Of a stretch of DNA of 64,000 bases, positions 45,248 to 56,440 are shown piece by piece. The position numbers and the translations under genes were made by a program. Positions within the stretch are counted from its first letter, which is position 1; each line of letters opens with the position of its first letter. The stretch is from positions 1,723,808-1,787,807 of the forward strand of contig PZJY01000007.1 of assembly GCA_031472005.1 (NCBI GenBank), read 5' to 3'. Below the pieces are notes generated by a model. It was given only the letters and a program-made list of their open reading frames with translations, searched no databases and was not told the origin of the DNA. The stretch is from Tetracladium setigerum. Taxonomy: Eukaryota > Ascomycota > Leotiomycetes > Helotiales.

Positions 45248-46291
45248 AGTAACAACATGGTCCACAGTTTAGAATATGAGTATCTTACTTACTATAGAGC
45301 TACTGAGTCCACCTCTCTAGCTATTTTTTTTGCATATAAGCTCTTTCAGAAATAAAGACCCTGCACGCTATACACTTCAATGAAGGACATGTGATTTGCA
45401 ACTGGTCTAATGGAACAATTTAATTATTTACTGACTAGGCTATATGCAACTAGACCACATTTCTCTCCCCGGCTCTAAGCGACATTGAAGTTTTGGCTGT
45501 TGTAACAGAGGTGAAGCTGGTTATGCAAGCGACCGTACTGTACCATTATTCATCTTGCGGAGGAATTGTCACCGTCTTAGCTTGCTCTCTGACGTGAAAG
45601 AAAGAAAGCTTTGGTGCTTGCCTATTCTGGGGTTGGTAGCATTCAACAAACGCCAAGAAGCAAATTGTTGATGCCCGCTGTCTTCTGCACAAAAAGTAGG
45701 CTTCCACATAAAATCATCTACAAGAGCGAAGAGACTGAGAGATTGCAATTCAAAAGATGAGGGTCGGCTGCGTTGAATTAAGAGAAACACTAGGCCAAGA
45801 CAAGGCATCTGTGGTAAGTCCCTTTGTTTGACGTTTGAAAGCCTTTTAGTAACTGCTATTTCCGGATGAATGGGAATTTTCTTCTGACAACGCCAACCTT
45901 AAGAAGAAATAGAACGTATTGTTTGATTAGTTAGTCCAATTGCTTTCTTTTACAAACGACTTGAGATGAAATTTTAGGGTGATTGCATCTGAAAGGAAAC
46001 GTGTCCAGCCAATAAAAGGACCAATCGTAAAGTGACATCTTTATTGTTTACTCTTTCACGATACATTTCTCTATCAACAACAATACTGTGTAATAGACCA
46101 ATTTAATTGTTCAAATACGATTATCGTATCATTCTCTTTCGCTCGAGTGACTGCACAATGCACTGGAATTATTATTTAGTTGTCCTCTTCATGAACATCC
46201 TCTTTTACCTTTCTTATCCCTTACGTCAACACATACACTTCCGATCCCCGACACACACCAACATCGCACTGCAAAGTTCTCCAACGTAACA
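45248..46291. other. intergenic
   Basis: About 1 kb with no credible gene. Nothing recognised apart from the presumed promoter of the RING gene at its right end. Confidence 0.4.
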
Positions 46292-48274
46292 ATGTGCCAT
46301 CAAGAAGCCATAATTTTCGAGGCGTGCAACCACGTTCAATCTGAGACGGTGCTATGCAACGAGCACACAACATGCCAAGAATACATCTTCCGCTCAGAAA
46401 CCAGATCAACTACTTGCTTCATCTGCCAGAAAATTACCTCTGAACACTTTTGCGGCAATACGATCTTGATCAACCGTTTTTTTCGCTGCTATATTCCTCC
46501 ACAGCTGCAGCAATTCCACCTTCCTCACGTTAACTACCAGGACAACATGTCCATGAAGGAATACGAAAACCAATGGCAATCCGACAAGATCTCCGTAACC
46601 AAACGTGTTCAGAGCGAGGTCAGTCGTCTCTGTAACTGCGCACCAAGCCAGTTAACACCCATGAGCGCGCAATTCTGACTCAGGCATTGATTCAGATGGG
46701 TGAGGAGTTCGAGACCAAGATGTCTATCTCGCATGCCCAGAAGAGTAGATTTGATGATCTGACTTTAAAGATTGGGCGTATTCCGGCCGAGCACACTTGC
46801 CATTTGCCAACCTACGAACTCAGACACGCCGAACGCTCTCGTGCTCAAGAATTTCTTCACAACGCGGAGACAAATCCTTCGGAAATTTTCTATGAACACC
46901 AAGTTGCACCTGTCCGAGTTGAAATCAGACGTTTGCAAGGAGTGATCGAAGAGTACAACCTTACACACAGTGGTCGTGGGTTGCCTGGCTTACGTTCTGG
47001 CAAAAGCTCTGTTTCTTCTTTCCAGACTTATGGCAATTCTCTATCCCACCAGTCTTCTCAGTCCTTTCACTCTCAGCTGGCTCTTCCTGCCCCCCTTCTT
47101 CTATGACTAACGATTCTCATCGTGCCCATCAGTCCTCTCGCTCTCACCAATCCTCTCGCTCCCATCAACCCTCTGGATCTCACCAGTCCTCCCGTTCTCG
47201 CCAATCCTCTGCGTCTCAGCTTACCCTTACTGCTGCTCAGTCTACTCAGTCTACTCAGGCTTCTCAGGCTTCTCACTCTACTCAGTTAACTCAGTCTTCT
47301 CGCCTACCCTCTCTATCCGAAATTACCCTTGGTCCCCCCAGACTTCTAGTTCTGCTCGTTCTCACTTGTCTTCTCATGCTGCTCAGTCTCGTGCACTAGG
47401 TGCTCTGGGAGTTGGAGAGAATAGAAATCAAGGAAGAACCCAGAGACGTGACCTGAGAGGTCTGACGGGCCTGACTGACACCCTGCGCGATACCTTTCGA
47501 AGCAACAAGACTGGAACTCAGCAAGACACGCATGGAAGCAACAAAACCAACAGTCACCAAGATACAAATCGAGATCGAGACAGTCACCGCAGCGGCCAGA
47601 GTATTGAGCGAGACACTCGTCGAGACAATCAGGTTGACAGCAAGCGAGACACAGACCAAGACCGAGATAGCCACCGCAGCAACCAGAGTACCCAGCGTGA
47701 CACTCATCAACGCAGTCAGAGCACCCAGCGTGACACCCATCGAAGCAGCCAGGCTAGCAGTGAGCGAGAAACACACCGAGGTCAAGATAGCCTCGGAAGC
47801 AGCCAAAGTACTGTGCGCGACACTTATCAACACTACCAGAGAGTCAGCAAGCAATCCACAAATTCCACACATCGTAAGACCGAGCAAAGCAGCAAGGCAG
47901 ATAGCAAAGCTGTAACCCACAAAACCCACGGAAGCCACGCACCAAGCTCCTCACACGCAAGCCAAGGCATCCCCAGCAGCGAGCGCAACAGACGCCTTCT
48001 CGTCCTCCCCATCTTCTGGGACGAAGTCGAGATCTCCTCTCTCCCTTCCAGCGAACGCAACTGCCCCATCTGCAAAGTCAAGTACGGTACCAAGAACAAA
48101 CACGGCGATGTTGAATTGCCAGTCCGTCTGGCTTGCAGTATGGAGCGTGACAAGGGTCATGTATTTGGTGTGGAGTGTTTGACTGCTAGGTTTGTAGAGA
48201 AGAATACCTGTCCCACTTGCAAGTATGATCTTGGCGAGGAGATTAAAGCACAGATGGATGATTTGGAAGACTAG
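46292..48274 (+). CDS. RING-like zinc-finger protein with long Ser/Arg/Thr repeats, two single-base breaks
   Basis: Exon 1 is 46292-46618 and exon 2 46684-48274, with a 65-nt intron. The N-terminus is Cys/His-rich (MCHQEAIIFEACNH, TTCFICQK). A helical middle leads to low-complexity repeats: HQSSRSHQ-type units at 47110-47290, then RDTHRSSQSTQ-type units at about 47440-47840. The C-terminus is a RING-like domain: NCPICKVKYGTK, LACSMERDKGHVFGVEC and NTCPTCKYDLGEE. The frame breaks in two six-C runs, 47090-47095 and 47334-47339; one extra C at each restores 639 codons plus stop with continuous text, so both are probably undercalled homopolymers. The RING matches that of 40181-41104 in motif words and spacing. 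The two flank the NLR gene. Function unknown. Confidence 0.7.
47110..47840 (+). repeat. coding low-complexity tandem repeats
   Basis: Two blocks inside the RING gene: a Ser/His/Gln/Arg block with units of roughly 18 bp (TCTCGCTCTCACCAATCC and variants), and a block of Asp/Thr/His/Arg/Ser/Gln units of roughly 33-48 bp containing AGCGTGACAC or AGCGAGACAC. Such tracts change length easily. Confidence 0.65.
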
Positions 48275-48942
48275 AGCTGGAGGGATGAATGAAGGTATGA
48301 AGGTTTAAGAAGGAGTAGGTTTGTTTCCTTCTTGCTTTTGGATTTGGATTTTGTTCAGTTGCTATTTGCTTTGCTTGCCTTGACACGGTATTGCTCGGTT
48401 GATCTTTTTGGGATATGTGGAAAGTTGGCGAGCAGTTATTGTTCTGTTCCTCTTCATGAGCTGAGTGTGTTCCTGAGAATTCTCATTTGTCACACTGTTT
48501 CACCCATTACTTGTTATTTTTGGCACGGCAAATATTTCTCTAAAAAAAAGTTAGCAGGTGAGTCCATCGTCATCAGAATGCAATTATTTTCTTCATACTT
48601 GAAATAAGTAGCTACCAAGTGATTGCAATCATGTGATACAAACTGTGCTGCTGAGATTCTTGATTCATCTTACCCACTCGTCATGTCAAAGCCCACGTCG
48701 CCGCTTAAACCTGGTTATTTTTTGAAGAATTCTTGTTTATTATGGGTATTCCTGATCAATGCTACAGTAGTATATACACGCGAAAATCTTCGCTTTAATT
48801 CCCCCATGGTTGCAGCGCTGTCCCAGCGTCTGCTCAAATGCAAGTCGCAATCCTCTTAAAAAATGCTTCCAAGTTCGCCCCTTCATTATCATGGAAAGCT
48901 CTTGCGATTTCCCTCCCATTTCTAGCAAACACCTGACAATGT
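48275..48942. other. intergenic
   Basis: Between convergent 3' ends. No gene recognised. Confidence 0.4.
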
Positions 48943-50127
48943 CTATTTCCCACAGAAATCGTAGCTCGAGTATTTCCTCTCTTCGGTCCAGACCGTCATT
49001 TTCTCCAAAGTTACCGCATCACTTCCCCGATTTGTCTTTTGGAAGATCGTATCGAATGGATGAATATCCATGCCATAGTAGTGGCCGGGTCCCAGAACAT
49101 CTCCATTCAGCCATCCACCACAGGTTTTCTCGTATTCCGGCATTGAGTGATAGGCAGTCATCATAACATCGATTTCATATCCTGCGGAGCGTATGAGTGG
49201 CGTTGCGAATACCTCCACGGCAACTGCGTTCCAGTATCCGTCTGGGCAAAAGTTGATACCAGGTGTCTGCCACGGTGGAACGGGGTTGCTATTGTCGTGT
49301 GGTGGAAGGTCGTTCTTGAACTTCTCGATAAGTTCGGGGCTGGGGAAGAGGAGGGTTTCCATGCCGATGAGATCGGTGGCCCAAATCATACTTTGGACGT
49401 GTACGTGTGGTAGACATGCGAGTGTCATTCCTACCAACTTTTTGAAAAGGTTAGCACAGCGCAAGATAGAAATTTTAGCGATTCGACATACCTTGACCTT
49501 ATCCGTGAGTTTTGCTAGATAGGCATCAGTCCAGCATTGAGTGGACCATAATGGGAAGAAGGGCCCTCGAATACTCGAATTCATCGTGATGAATTTGTTG
49601 TACTTCTTGTAGAAATTGTCCTTGACCAGAACCTGCGCGAAAGCGCCCATGTCGTAACATTCGTTCTTCCTCTTGATATACCTGATGTTCGGCCTCTTGG
49701 GAATTATGTTTTCGGCATTTGTGTCGCCATTGAGGAGGAATAGGAAATCTGCGCCATCGTGGAGAGCGTGTTTGAGGAAGAACTCGAAATTTCGCCTGGA
49801 CAGTTCCGTCTCAAAGAAGGCGTAGAGAATCAGGGGACGGTCGCTGGGTTTCTTTGTCGGCGATGGTATCGTATCGGTGCTATTCGATGTGCCCGTCAGT
49901 GGCTCTGATGTGCTGGCAGGCCCCGTCTGGTCCCAATTTGCTACTCCTGATTGTGCGCTTGGTGCCTAGAAGACGAGAGGTCAGTAGATGGAATGGTGAG
50001 GGAGTGTTGTACTTTGGGGACGTACCAGATTGAAGTGCGGATGCAAATCCGTGAGCCAGAGGAACCAAATCGCAGCCAGCACGAAGAGTGAGGCCGCGAA
50101 CGAGAATCTCATAAGATTAGCCTGCAT
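48943..50127 (-). CDS. type-II membrane protein, glycosyltransferase-like
   Basis: Three exons, 50127-50026, 49965-49492 and 49437-48943, give 356 aa. The third junction removes a 54-nt intron that has no stop and could be overlooked; its donor GTATGT, branch GCTAAC and acceptor AAAAAG support it, and removal yields KLTDKVKLVGMTL. Residues 7-26 (RFSFAASLFVLAAIWFLWLT) form a signal anchor, followed by a Ser/Thr-rich stem. The luminal domain includes DRPLILYAFFETELSRRNFEFFLKHAL, DFLFLLNGD, RPNIRYIKRKNECYDMGAF, FITMNSSIRGPFFP and MIWATDLIGMETLLFPS. These look like a nucleotide-sugar-type fold acting in the Golgi, but no catalytic signature proves this. I cannot name a family. The divergent neighbour at 51487 is over 1.3 kb away. 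Confidence 0.7.
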
Positions 50128-51486
50128 CTTGGAGAGCCGCCGATCTTAACAACCGTCAGTCCGCCGACAAGTTGTGTTGAATGTTGAATAGAATCCAGGA
50201 AAAACGTCGAGATGGGGGATTCGGATTTAGGGGTATCGGAGGAGGTACAAGCCTTCCTCGTGCTAGGGTTTGGGATTGGCTACCTCACACACGCGTCGTC
50301 CCGAGTAGGAATGTACGGCTTCGCCCTTGACATAAATTGCTGGTCAGAACGTAATGAGTGTGAGGATACTCATCCCTACCAGAGCTTGAGGTCGAGATGG
50401 ATGAGATGTAATTATAATATTTTGAATGCCAACGGACTATTTTCCTTGACCTGATTGTAAAAGGAGTCTGCAGTGTCACGGCCTCAGAGATGCTGAAAAG
50501 GGAAAGGCGGCACACCCCAAGTTGGTATTTTTAGAGGATGCGCATTTCCGCCCAGGCTTTCGAAGTTCGGATGGGGCTTCCAGACGACTCCAAACCCTTC
50601 GTAGTCCGTAGTGTCAACGGCGATTACGATCTATCATCCATGCCGCCGCATTGGCACGATCTCCTCATAAATCCACAGAGTATGCTGACATTATTCTACA
50701 TACCTAGGTACTATTACTGTTAGAAAGAAATGGCGTATTGATGTCGAAATGTATCAATATAGTATTGTACGGAGTAGAGTGCTCGTTTCAAGATTCGAAG
50801 TCCTCGAACTCAACTGACATTTTGCCTGAAATAATCTCCCCCGTCCCCCACTTTCGCCACATTTCTCTCTGAAAAGGATAAACGCACACTCCAAATATGA
50901 TAGCCATGCACTCGGTTAACAGGTGAATTGGAAACGAGATGGATGATTTACTTGGCATTGTTGTGATGGACTTCAGTGGGGACAACGATGAAGATGAAGC
51001 GTGAATCAAAGTTCACAAGACATTTCGACAGTGAAAAGCATCCCAATGTTCATTGTAACTACCAGTAAACGGCCCTAGCATGATTCATCCCGCTATTGCA
51101 ACAAGCGTCCTAGTTTTCACGTTTGGGTGGTCGAAACCCGTTAGGGCCGTTAAGCGAGGTTGGTATTTACATTCAGACTCGATGATTTTAAACTCTAGCT
51201 ACTGGGTACCTAAGGGACCTACCTTCAAAATTGAGATTCCAACCGAGGACCGCACTGTATATAAATATTCTCATGGATCCTCGCACACAACCAGCATACA
51301 TGACTTTTCAGCAAACTTCGCGACAAGAGCAGCAAAGGAACTCAAACCTGGGACTTGGTCCCACTGAGCTTCTAACAGGCCATCTATATTCATTATCACC
51401 ATAATAACGATCGCTACGATAGTAGCATTCATCTATCACCTATCTATCACCTACCTAGCCCGGTCCCTTGATCACCAACCGCCGAA
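50128..51486. other. intergenic
   Basis: Plus-strand frames at 50538 and 51080 show no recognisable product. The last 150 bp before 51487 are pyrimidine-rich with TATCACCTATCTATCACC-type repeats and probably form the leader of the small basic gene. Confidence 0.4.
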
Positions 51487-51983
51487 ATGGCACCCAATAC
51501 CCCCGTATCAAGGAGGAGGAAGTTGCCCCACGAAGATCCGAACGAATCTCAAACCACAGACTTCACAACCCAGCACCTCAGTACGCACCTGCCACGAGGA
51601 AGATCACGAAGAAGAAGAAGAAGACGACCCCTGCTGTTAGATTTGTTGCCAGGCCAAAGAAGGAGCTAGTTGAGAACGAGGCTGCATTGGGACAAGAGCA
51701 CCAGGCTAAACCCGCTAAGAAGGTTCTTATAAAGTTGCATATCAGCGCTAGCGTTGTTAAGCTTGCTGTTAGTTACCCTTTTCGAGTTTTGTTAATTCAT
51801 TTGGTTTGGGTCTGGTTCGGGATTTGACTGACTTGGATGTGACAACAGAAAGAACCAAAGCTGACGGTTAAGTTCTCTGCAACTGTGGTTGCACTGTCTG
51901 TAAGTTTTCCCCATCTATCTTCCTCAAGTCAGTAGTAGTAAGAGGTTTGACTGACGCGTGTAATATGACAGAAGCTGTTATAA
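51487..51983 (+). CDS. small basic protein with RRSERIS motif, one single-base break
   Basis: Exons 51487-51767, 51849-51899 and 51972-51983. As written the frame from ATG 51487 fails after MAPNTP, but one extra C in the five-C run at 51500-51504 gives exactly 94 codons in exon 1 and a 114-aa protein. It reads PRRSERISNHRL early, then KITKKKKKTTPA, and ends KEPKLTVKFSATVVALS|KLL. The introns have good signals (GTTAGT and GTAAGT donors, ACAACAG and ATGACAG acceptors). The basic and PRRSxRI-like patches are seen in chromatin-associated fungal proteins, so a nuclear location is possible. I know no function. Confidence 0.6.
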
Positions 51984-52694
51984 ACACCTCATGCTACTCA
52001 ACTTAACTTGCATGTACACTTAATCTGCCCCTGGACAGATTCATCAAGTTCGCAAGTACAGTTTGCAACAATGTCTGGTGATTGAGTGAGTGTAAGATAT
52101 TGGGGGAATCGATGTTTTTCAGACGTGGGTTTTTAAGGAGTTTGCATCTATGGAGTTTGCATCTATGGAGTTTGCATCTATGCAGTTTGGTATCTATGGA
52201 GTTGTATGGTGTGTCATCTGGGGTTTCTTTCTTGAAATTGAGAGAGGAGTTGAAGAGCTGGCGTTTTTGGAGATGTTGGGATGGAATTCTACGAATTATC
52301 AAGTTGTCACGGTGTCACGATCAGCGATGAGAAGTATACCCCTCCACAATTGACATTGCTGTTAAGGACATACCGGGTAGTTCAATATTTGAATATTTTG
52401 TTTAGCATGGATAGATAATACTTATCGTTTGATATTCTTCTACACGAGACCAGGAGAGATGAACGATTGCCGAATTTGGATATGATGGGGAAGAACCAAA
52501 TGGGATGTTCAGTTGTCATGTTGCCGGAGAAATCAGCACACATGATTTTTTGGAAGCAAGCGAAATAGCCATCACAATTCTTCAATATTACTTCATTATT
52601 CATTCGTTCATTCATTTGACACCACGCATACTTTTGAGAGGTTGCATCCTCAAGTCCTCAAGTCCTCAACCAATCCCACGAACCAATTTCGCAA
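51984..52694. other. intergenic with 15-bp tandem repeat
   Basis: Contains a short tandem array at 52138-52203. No gene is supported. Confidence 0.45.
52138..52203. repeat. 15-bp tandem repeat, about four copies
   Basis: Units of GTTTGCATCTATGGA repeat at 15-bp spacing, the last copies with small changes. Confidence 0.8.
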
Positions 52695-54110
52695 TCAAAC
52701 CAGATTACTGACCTTCCTCGTCTCTTCGGTGATTTTGAAATGTGCAGGTAGCGGTGTCCAGCTCTCCTCATTATAATCTTCCTGAACTTTCTTACAAGTC
52801 TTCAATCCCCAATCCGTCACGCCTACCATCAAGCAACTCTCAAACATAAACGCCATACTGCCCTCTCCAACCTTCATAGGTTTTAGCGGAGCATTCGAAG
52901 CTTTGTCGTGTGTGCCCGCATCTGGTCCATGTGCTGACATGATATTGTGCAAACTTGCTCCAGCGGGCTGGAATCCTCCTCCTGTTTTGGCATCGTATTC
53001 GCCGCCGATCAGACCCATGAATTCGGACATGGTATTGCGGTGATACCAAGGAGGGCGGAAGGTATCTTCGCCTACCAGCCAGCGCGGTGGGAAGATGACG
53101 AAGTCTGCAATGGCGGTACCGGGTTGTGACGAAGGAGCCGAGAGAACTGTAAAGATACTTGGATCTGGGTGGTCGTAGGAAATGCTGCCGATGGTATTGA
53201 AACGTCCGAGATCGTATTTGTATGGGTAGTATAGACCGTGCCATGCTACGACATCATATGGAGTATGCGTCTGCTTAGCTTCAAAGAGATGGCCGTCGAA
53301 CTTGGATATAAGATTGTATTCACCAGCAGGAGCTTCGTCAAAAGCAGCAACGGGAGCCTGAAAGTCTCGTGCATTCGCGAGGCAATTGGAGCCAATTGGA
53401 CCCAGTTCAGGAAGTTGGAAATGTGATGAGTAAAGCTCTAGAATATAACCCCGCACTGGACCCGCTGGAAGCTCTACCCTGTATCGGATCCCTCTTGGGA
53501 TCACGCAAATCTCGTTTGGCCGGACAAGAATCCAGCCCAATTCTGTTTGTATTTCCAGAACCCCGTGTTGAAGCACAATCAAGAAATCGCCGTCGGCGCT
53601 GTAAAACGCTTCATTCTTTGCCATCGGTTTCCCAGCAGCAAAGATCATGATTCCAATTCCGTGCTTCAAGGTTGGATCTCCAGCTCCAGCAACCAACTTC
53701 AATCCGTGTATCCAATCGACCGTCTCGTCTAGATCAAAAGGGTCCCAACGCAGCTGGTTTGGAATTTGATGCATCTTCTTCCCCTCAGGATTTGTATTGT
53801 AGGTAGAGGCTTCGCGGGGCTCGAAGGGAGAATGGGCCGCAGCGGGGAGGATTCGATAGAGCCATGTCTGCAGATTCTCGTGGCGGGGTGCTGTGAAAGC
53901 TGTACCGGAGAGCTTCTCGGCATAAAGGCCAAATGGAGGCTTCTGGGGAGAGTTTGCACCTATGGGGAGAGCACCAACAACTGCTTCTGATCTGGAGGAC
54001 GATTGGCTTCATTTCGGTGCACACGAAGAGGGGGAGACATACTCATGATATGAATTGAAGCCGTTTTGGTACTTGTACTTCTCGGGAGTGTTGAACTTCG
54101 TGACAGGCAT
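52695..54110 (-). CDS. hmgA: homogentisate 1,2-dioxygenase
   Basis: Exon 1 is 54110-54043 (MPVTKFNTPEKYKYQNGFNS) and exon 2 53991-52695, around a 51-nt intron, giving 454 aa, the usual length. Diagnostic segments are GLYAEKLSGTAFTAPRHENLQTWLYRI, EGDP-equivalent VAGAGDPTLKHGIGIMIF, VIPRGIRYRVELP, YDVVAWHGLYYPYKYDLGRFN, FPPRWLVGEDTFRPPWYHRNTMSEFMGLI and GGFQPAGASLHNIMSAHGPD, with the iron-binding His and Glu in the last two. The enzyme opens the ring of homogentisate to maleylacetoacetate in tyrosine and phenylalanine breakdown and is cytosolic. In many fungi it sits beside fumarylacetoacetase and maleylacetoacetate isomerase genes; neither is recognised here. The C-terminus (TRKVSNLV) may be followed by a further short exon, since AAG|GTCAGT is a possible donor. 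Confidence 0.96.
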
Positions 54111-54973
54111 TGTATGTAGTGCTTCAATGTTGGGAGTTCTTTGGTCAAGGTCAAGGATGGAGAGAGGGGTGTGATGGAGAAAGGAGAAAGGAGGGGAGAG
54201 TAAAAGTAAAGACCGGGAAACTGTTCCTTGATCTATTCGTATGGCTTTGCTGTATCGAGTATGACCTACCTCTGGTAGTACCTAGGCAACTTCTAGGGAA
54301 AGCGTGTGATTTGCATGATTTGACCAGGACAAAGAATGTCTGCAGATGATGGTCAGCTCCCGTCGCAAGCCGAGCAAGCCAAGGCCATGATGATGCCAAG
54401 ATGTGGAATTCATTCCGCTTGAATCTCAACGACATCTCGATGCTTCATACACGCCAAACATCCCATACTGTACATGATGATGTGTGATCTAAATATTTCG
54501 AATCCTTGCTTCGTCGAAAGCCTTACGAACTCTGCAGAGATAATTAAAAGATGGACCAAGATTGGTACTTCGAATGGCCTTTCCCTCTCCCCTCGAGTAT
54601 ATGGACAACGTCGACTGAGTTCAATTACTGTTGCTCCGAGTAGGGCTTTCCCTTGACAGCCTGGAAGCTACTTTCATCTAGGCAAAAAAAGAAGGTAAAC
54701 TCTACATTTTACTTCGAAACAGTAGCAAGAGCTTTACAGAATCACTTCTTCATTCCAAGTGCGAAGAATCAAGGTCACTCACAATTGCCTCTCCTTTCGA
54801 ACGATACTTCCTCAAATTGGGCGAGACCTTTCAAAATACTCTTAAAAAATTTCATTTTATTTCTCAGTAAAAAGAAGAGAAAAAAATCCCGCCAGGGGAA
54901 GGGTTATCCCACCAATTCTAGTCCAACAAATTCCATCTATAATACAACTTCACTGTAGGAAGCGACGAACCTC
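54111..54973. other. hmgA upstream region
   Basis: The hmgA promoter side and the 3' end of the next minus-strand gene. No gene recognised. Confidence 0.4.
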
Positions 54974-56021
54974 TTATGAGAGTTTGGTTCGTCGCTTCCC
55001 ACAGTGCTCACACATGTCGGCACTTGGTGCCTCTACACTCCTCCAGGCCAGCGAGCTCACCAAGTTGCAATTGATGCACTTGGCTCTTGCGTGCGAGAAT
55101 GGCTTGGCCTTTTTGGCCTTGCCAGCGGGAGCAGCAGCAGGACCAGCAGCGGCGGCAGAGGGGGCGGAGGGAGGCGAGGGAGGAGCGGAGGCGAAGGAGG
55201 AGGAGGAAGGGGCGGCCAGGAAGCCGTCGTACGACAGGCTTCCTGGCCCGTTTGTCGGGTACTTGGCCTCCAGGGCCACTATGATGATAGACCGATTAGC
55301 TCAAAATCGTTTATTATATAGTCCTGAGGTTACTTACACTCCAGGTCATCCTCCTCCTCCTCCTCCTCCTCGACTTCCTCGATCGACTCGGTCTTGGCAG
55401 CTTCCTCAACTCTTGCTAAAACTCAGAAGTTAGCTCCGGGTCGATATGGTACGATGAAAGGTCAATTGCTTACGCTTTCTCTTCCTCAATCCGTAGCGAA
55501 CAGTTGCCTCCCCAGCTTCGGCTGGTTCGATTGTCTTTGCGGCTGACTTCTTCGCACGCATTGGTTTGATAGGACGGCTTGGCTCCGAAATGTCTACTTC
55601 GATTGATTCCTCTGCCACCGGTGCTTTGTTGGCAATTGCCTTCTTGAAATTGGCCTTATTTTTAAAGCTCAAGACGACAATGAGCTTGTCGGAGCCATCC
55701 TCCCTGACCACCCCCTCGGTTGCACCACCAATATCCATGTTGAGATCGATCCTCTTGCTTCGTAGAGATCGGCTGGATTTGGCCGGGACTGGCAAGGAAG
55801 CGACCACCCCGAGAGAGATGGGGATGGCGCCGCCTTGCCTCCAGCAAGTCTGGTGGACACTCTTGATGGTGGTGCAACCTTGGGTCTCGCCGCTGCGAGA
55901 CGGGCTTGATCCTCTAAAATGACAAACAAATGTTAGCTGTATGATTCCTATATACGATATGGTTATAAGAGAAATGCGCGAGAGAAATGTGCGCAGATCG
56001 AGTGGAAGGCTTACGCTGCAT
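54974..56021 (-). CDS. acidic nuclear-type protein with C-terminal C2-C2 zinc-finger-like motif
   Basis: Exons 56021-56015 (7 nt, tentative start), 55913-55474, 55415-55338 and 55278-54974. The second exon changes frame in the four-base run at 55807-55810 (GGGG on the coding strand). One extra G restores a 276-aa protein. It begins with Ala/Pro/Arg-rich sequence, continues VVREDGSDKLIVVLSFKNK and basic RYGLRKRKRK, then a Glu run coded by repeated CCT triplets on the plus strand. The C-terminus has KCINCNLVSSLAWRS and MCEHCGKRRTK, a C-x2-C and C-x2-C pair reminiscent of GATA-like or other treble-clef fingers, though spacing is not decisive. A nuclear DNA- or RNA-linked role is inferred. It runs in the same direction as the next gene upstream, 420 bp away. 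Confidence 0.6.
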
Positions 56022-56440
56022 GCAAAACTTCTAAGTAGGGCAGGGCTCACTTGCCGCTGGAAGCCTGCAAGAGCAGGCTGTTGGGACCCGAAAGATGGTG
56101 AAACTCGACAAGCCTTTGGTGCAAGCTCGAGAAAGGGTTTCAGGAGAGCTTACTATTGGGTGGTTGGTGGTAGAGGAAGAGAGTGATGAGGAATTTTGAG
56201 GTGGAGGCGTTGTTGTAGGAGGTGGCGGAAAGAGGTTGTTGTAAGAGGTGGTGGAGTAGAAGGTGGCAGAGGAAGAGAAAGACGTGGAATTTTTGAAGTA
56301 GAGAAGTTATTGCAGGAGGCGGTGGATTGGAAGGTGGAAGATGAAGAGATTGCTGAAGGATTGTGAAGTGTGCGGTGTGAGGGATGGAGAGAGGGGATGA
56401 TCCGCCAAACGAGGATGCAAGTCTGAACTTATTCCATGTT
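56022..56440. other. intergenic
   Basis: Short spacer between two minus-strand genes, GGTGG/GTTG-rich on the plus strand. No gene recognised. Confidence 0.4.

Noticed and set aside
47396..47938. 180-codon minus-strand hydrophobic frame
   Set aside because: Antisense of the Ser/Thr/Arg repeats of the RING gene.
54984..55433. Gly/Arg/Ala-rich plus-strand frames
   Set aside because: Antisense of the Ala/Pro-rich part of the zinc-finger-like gene.
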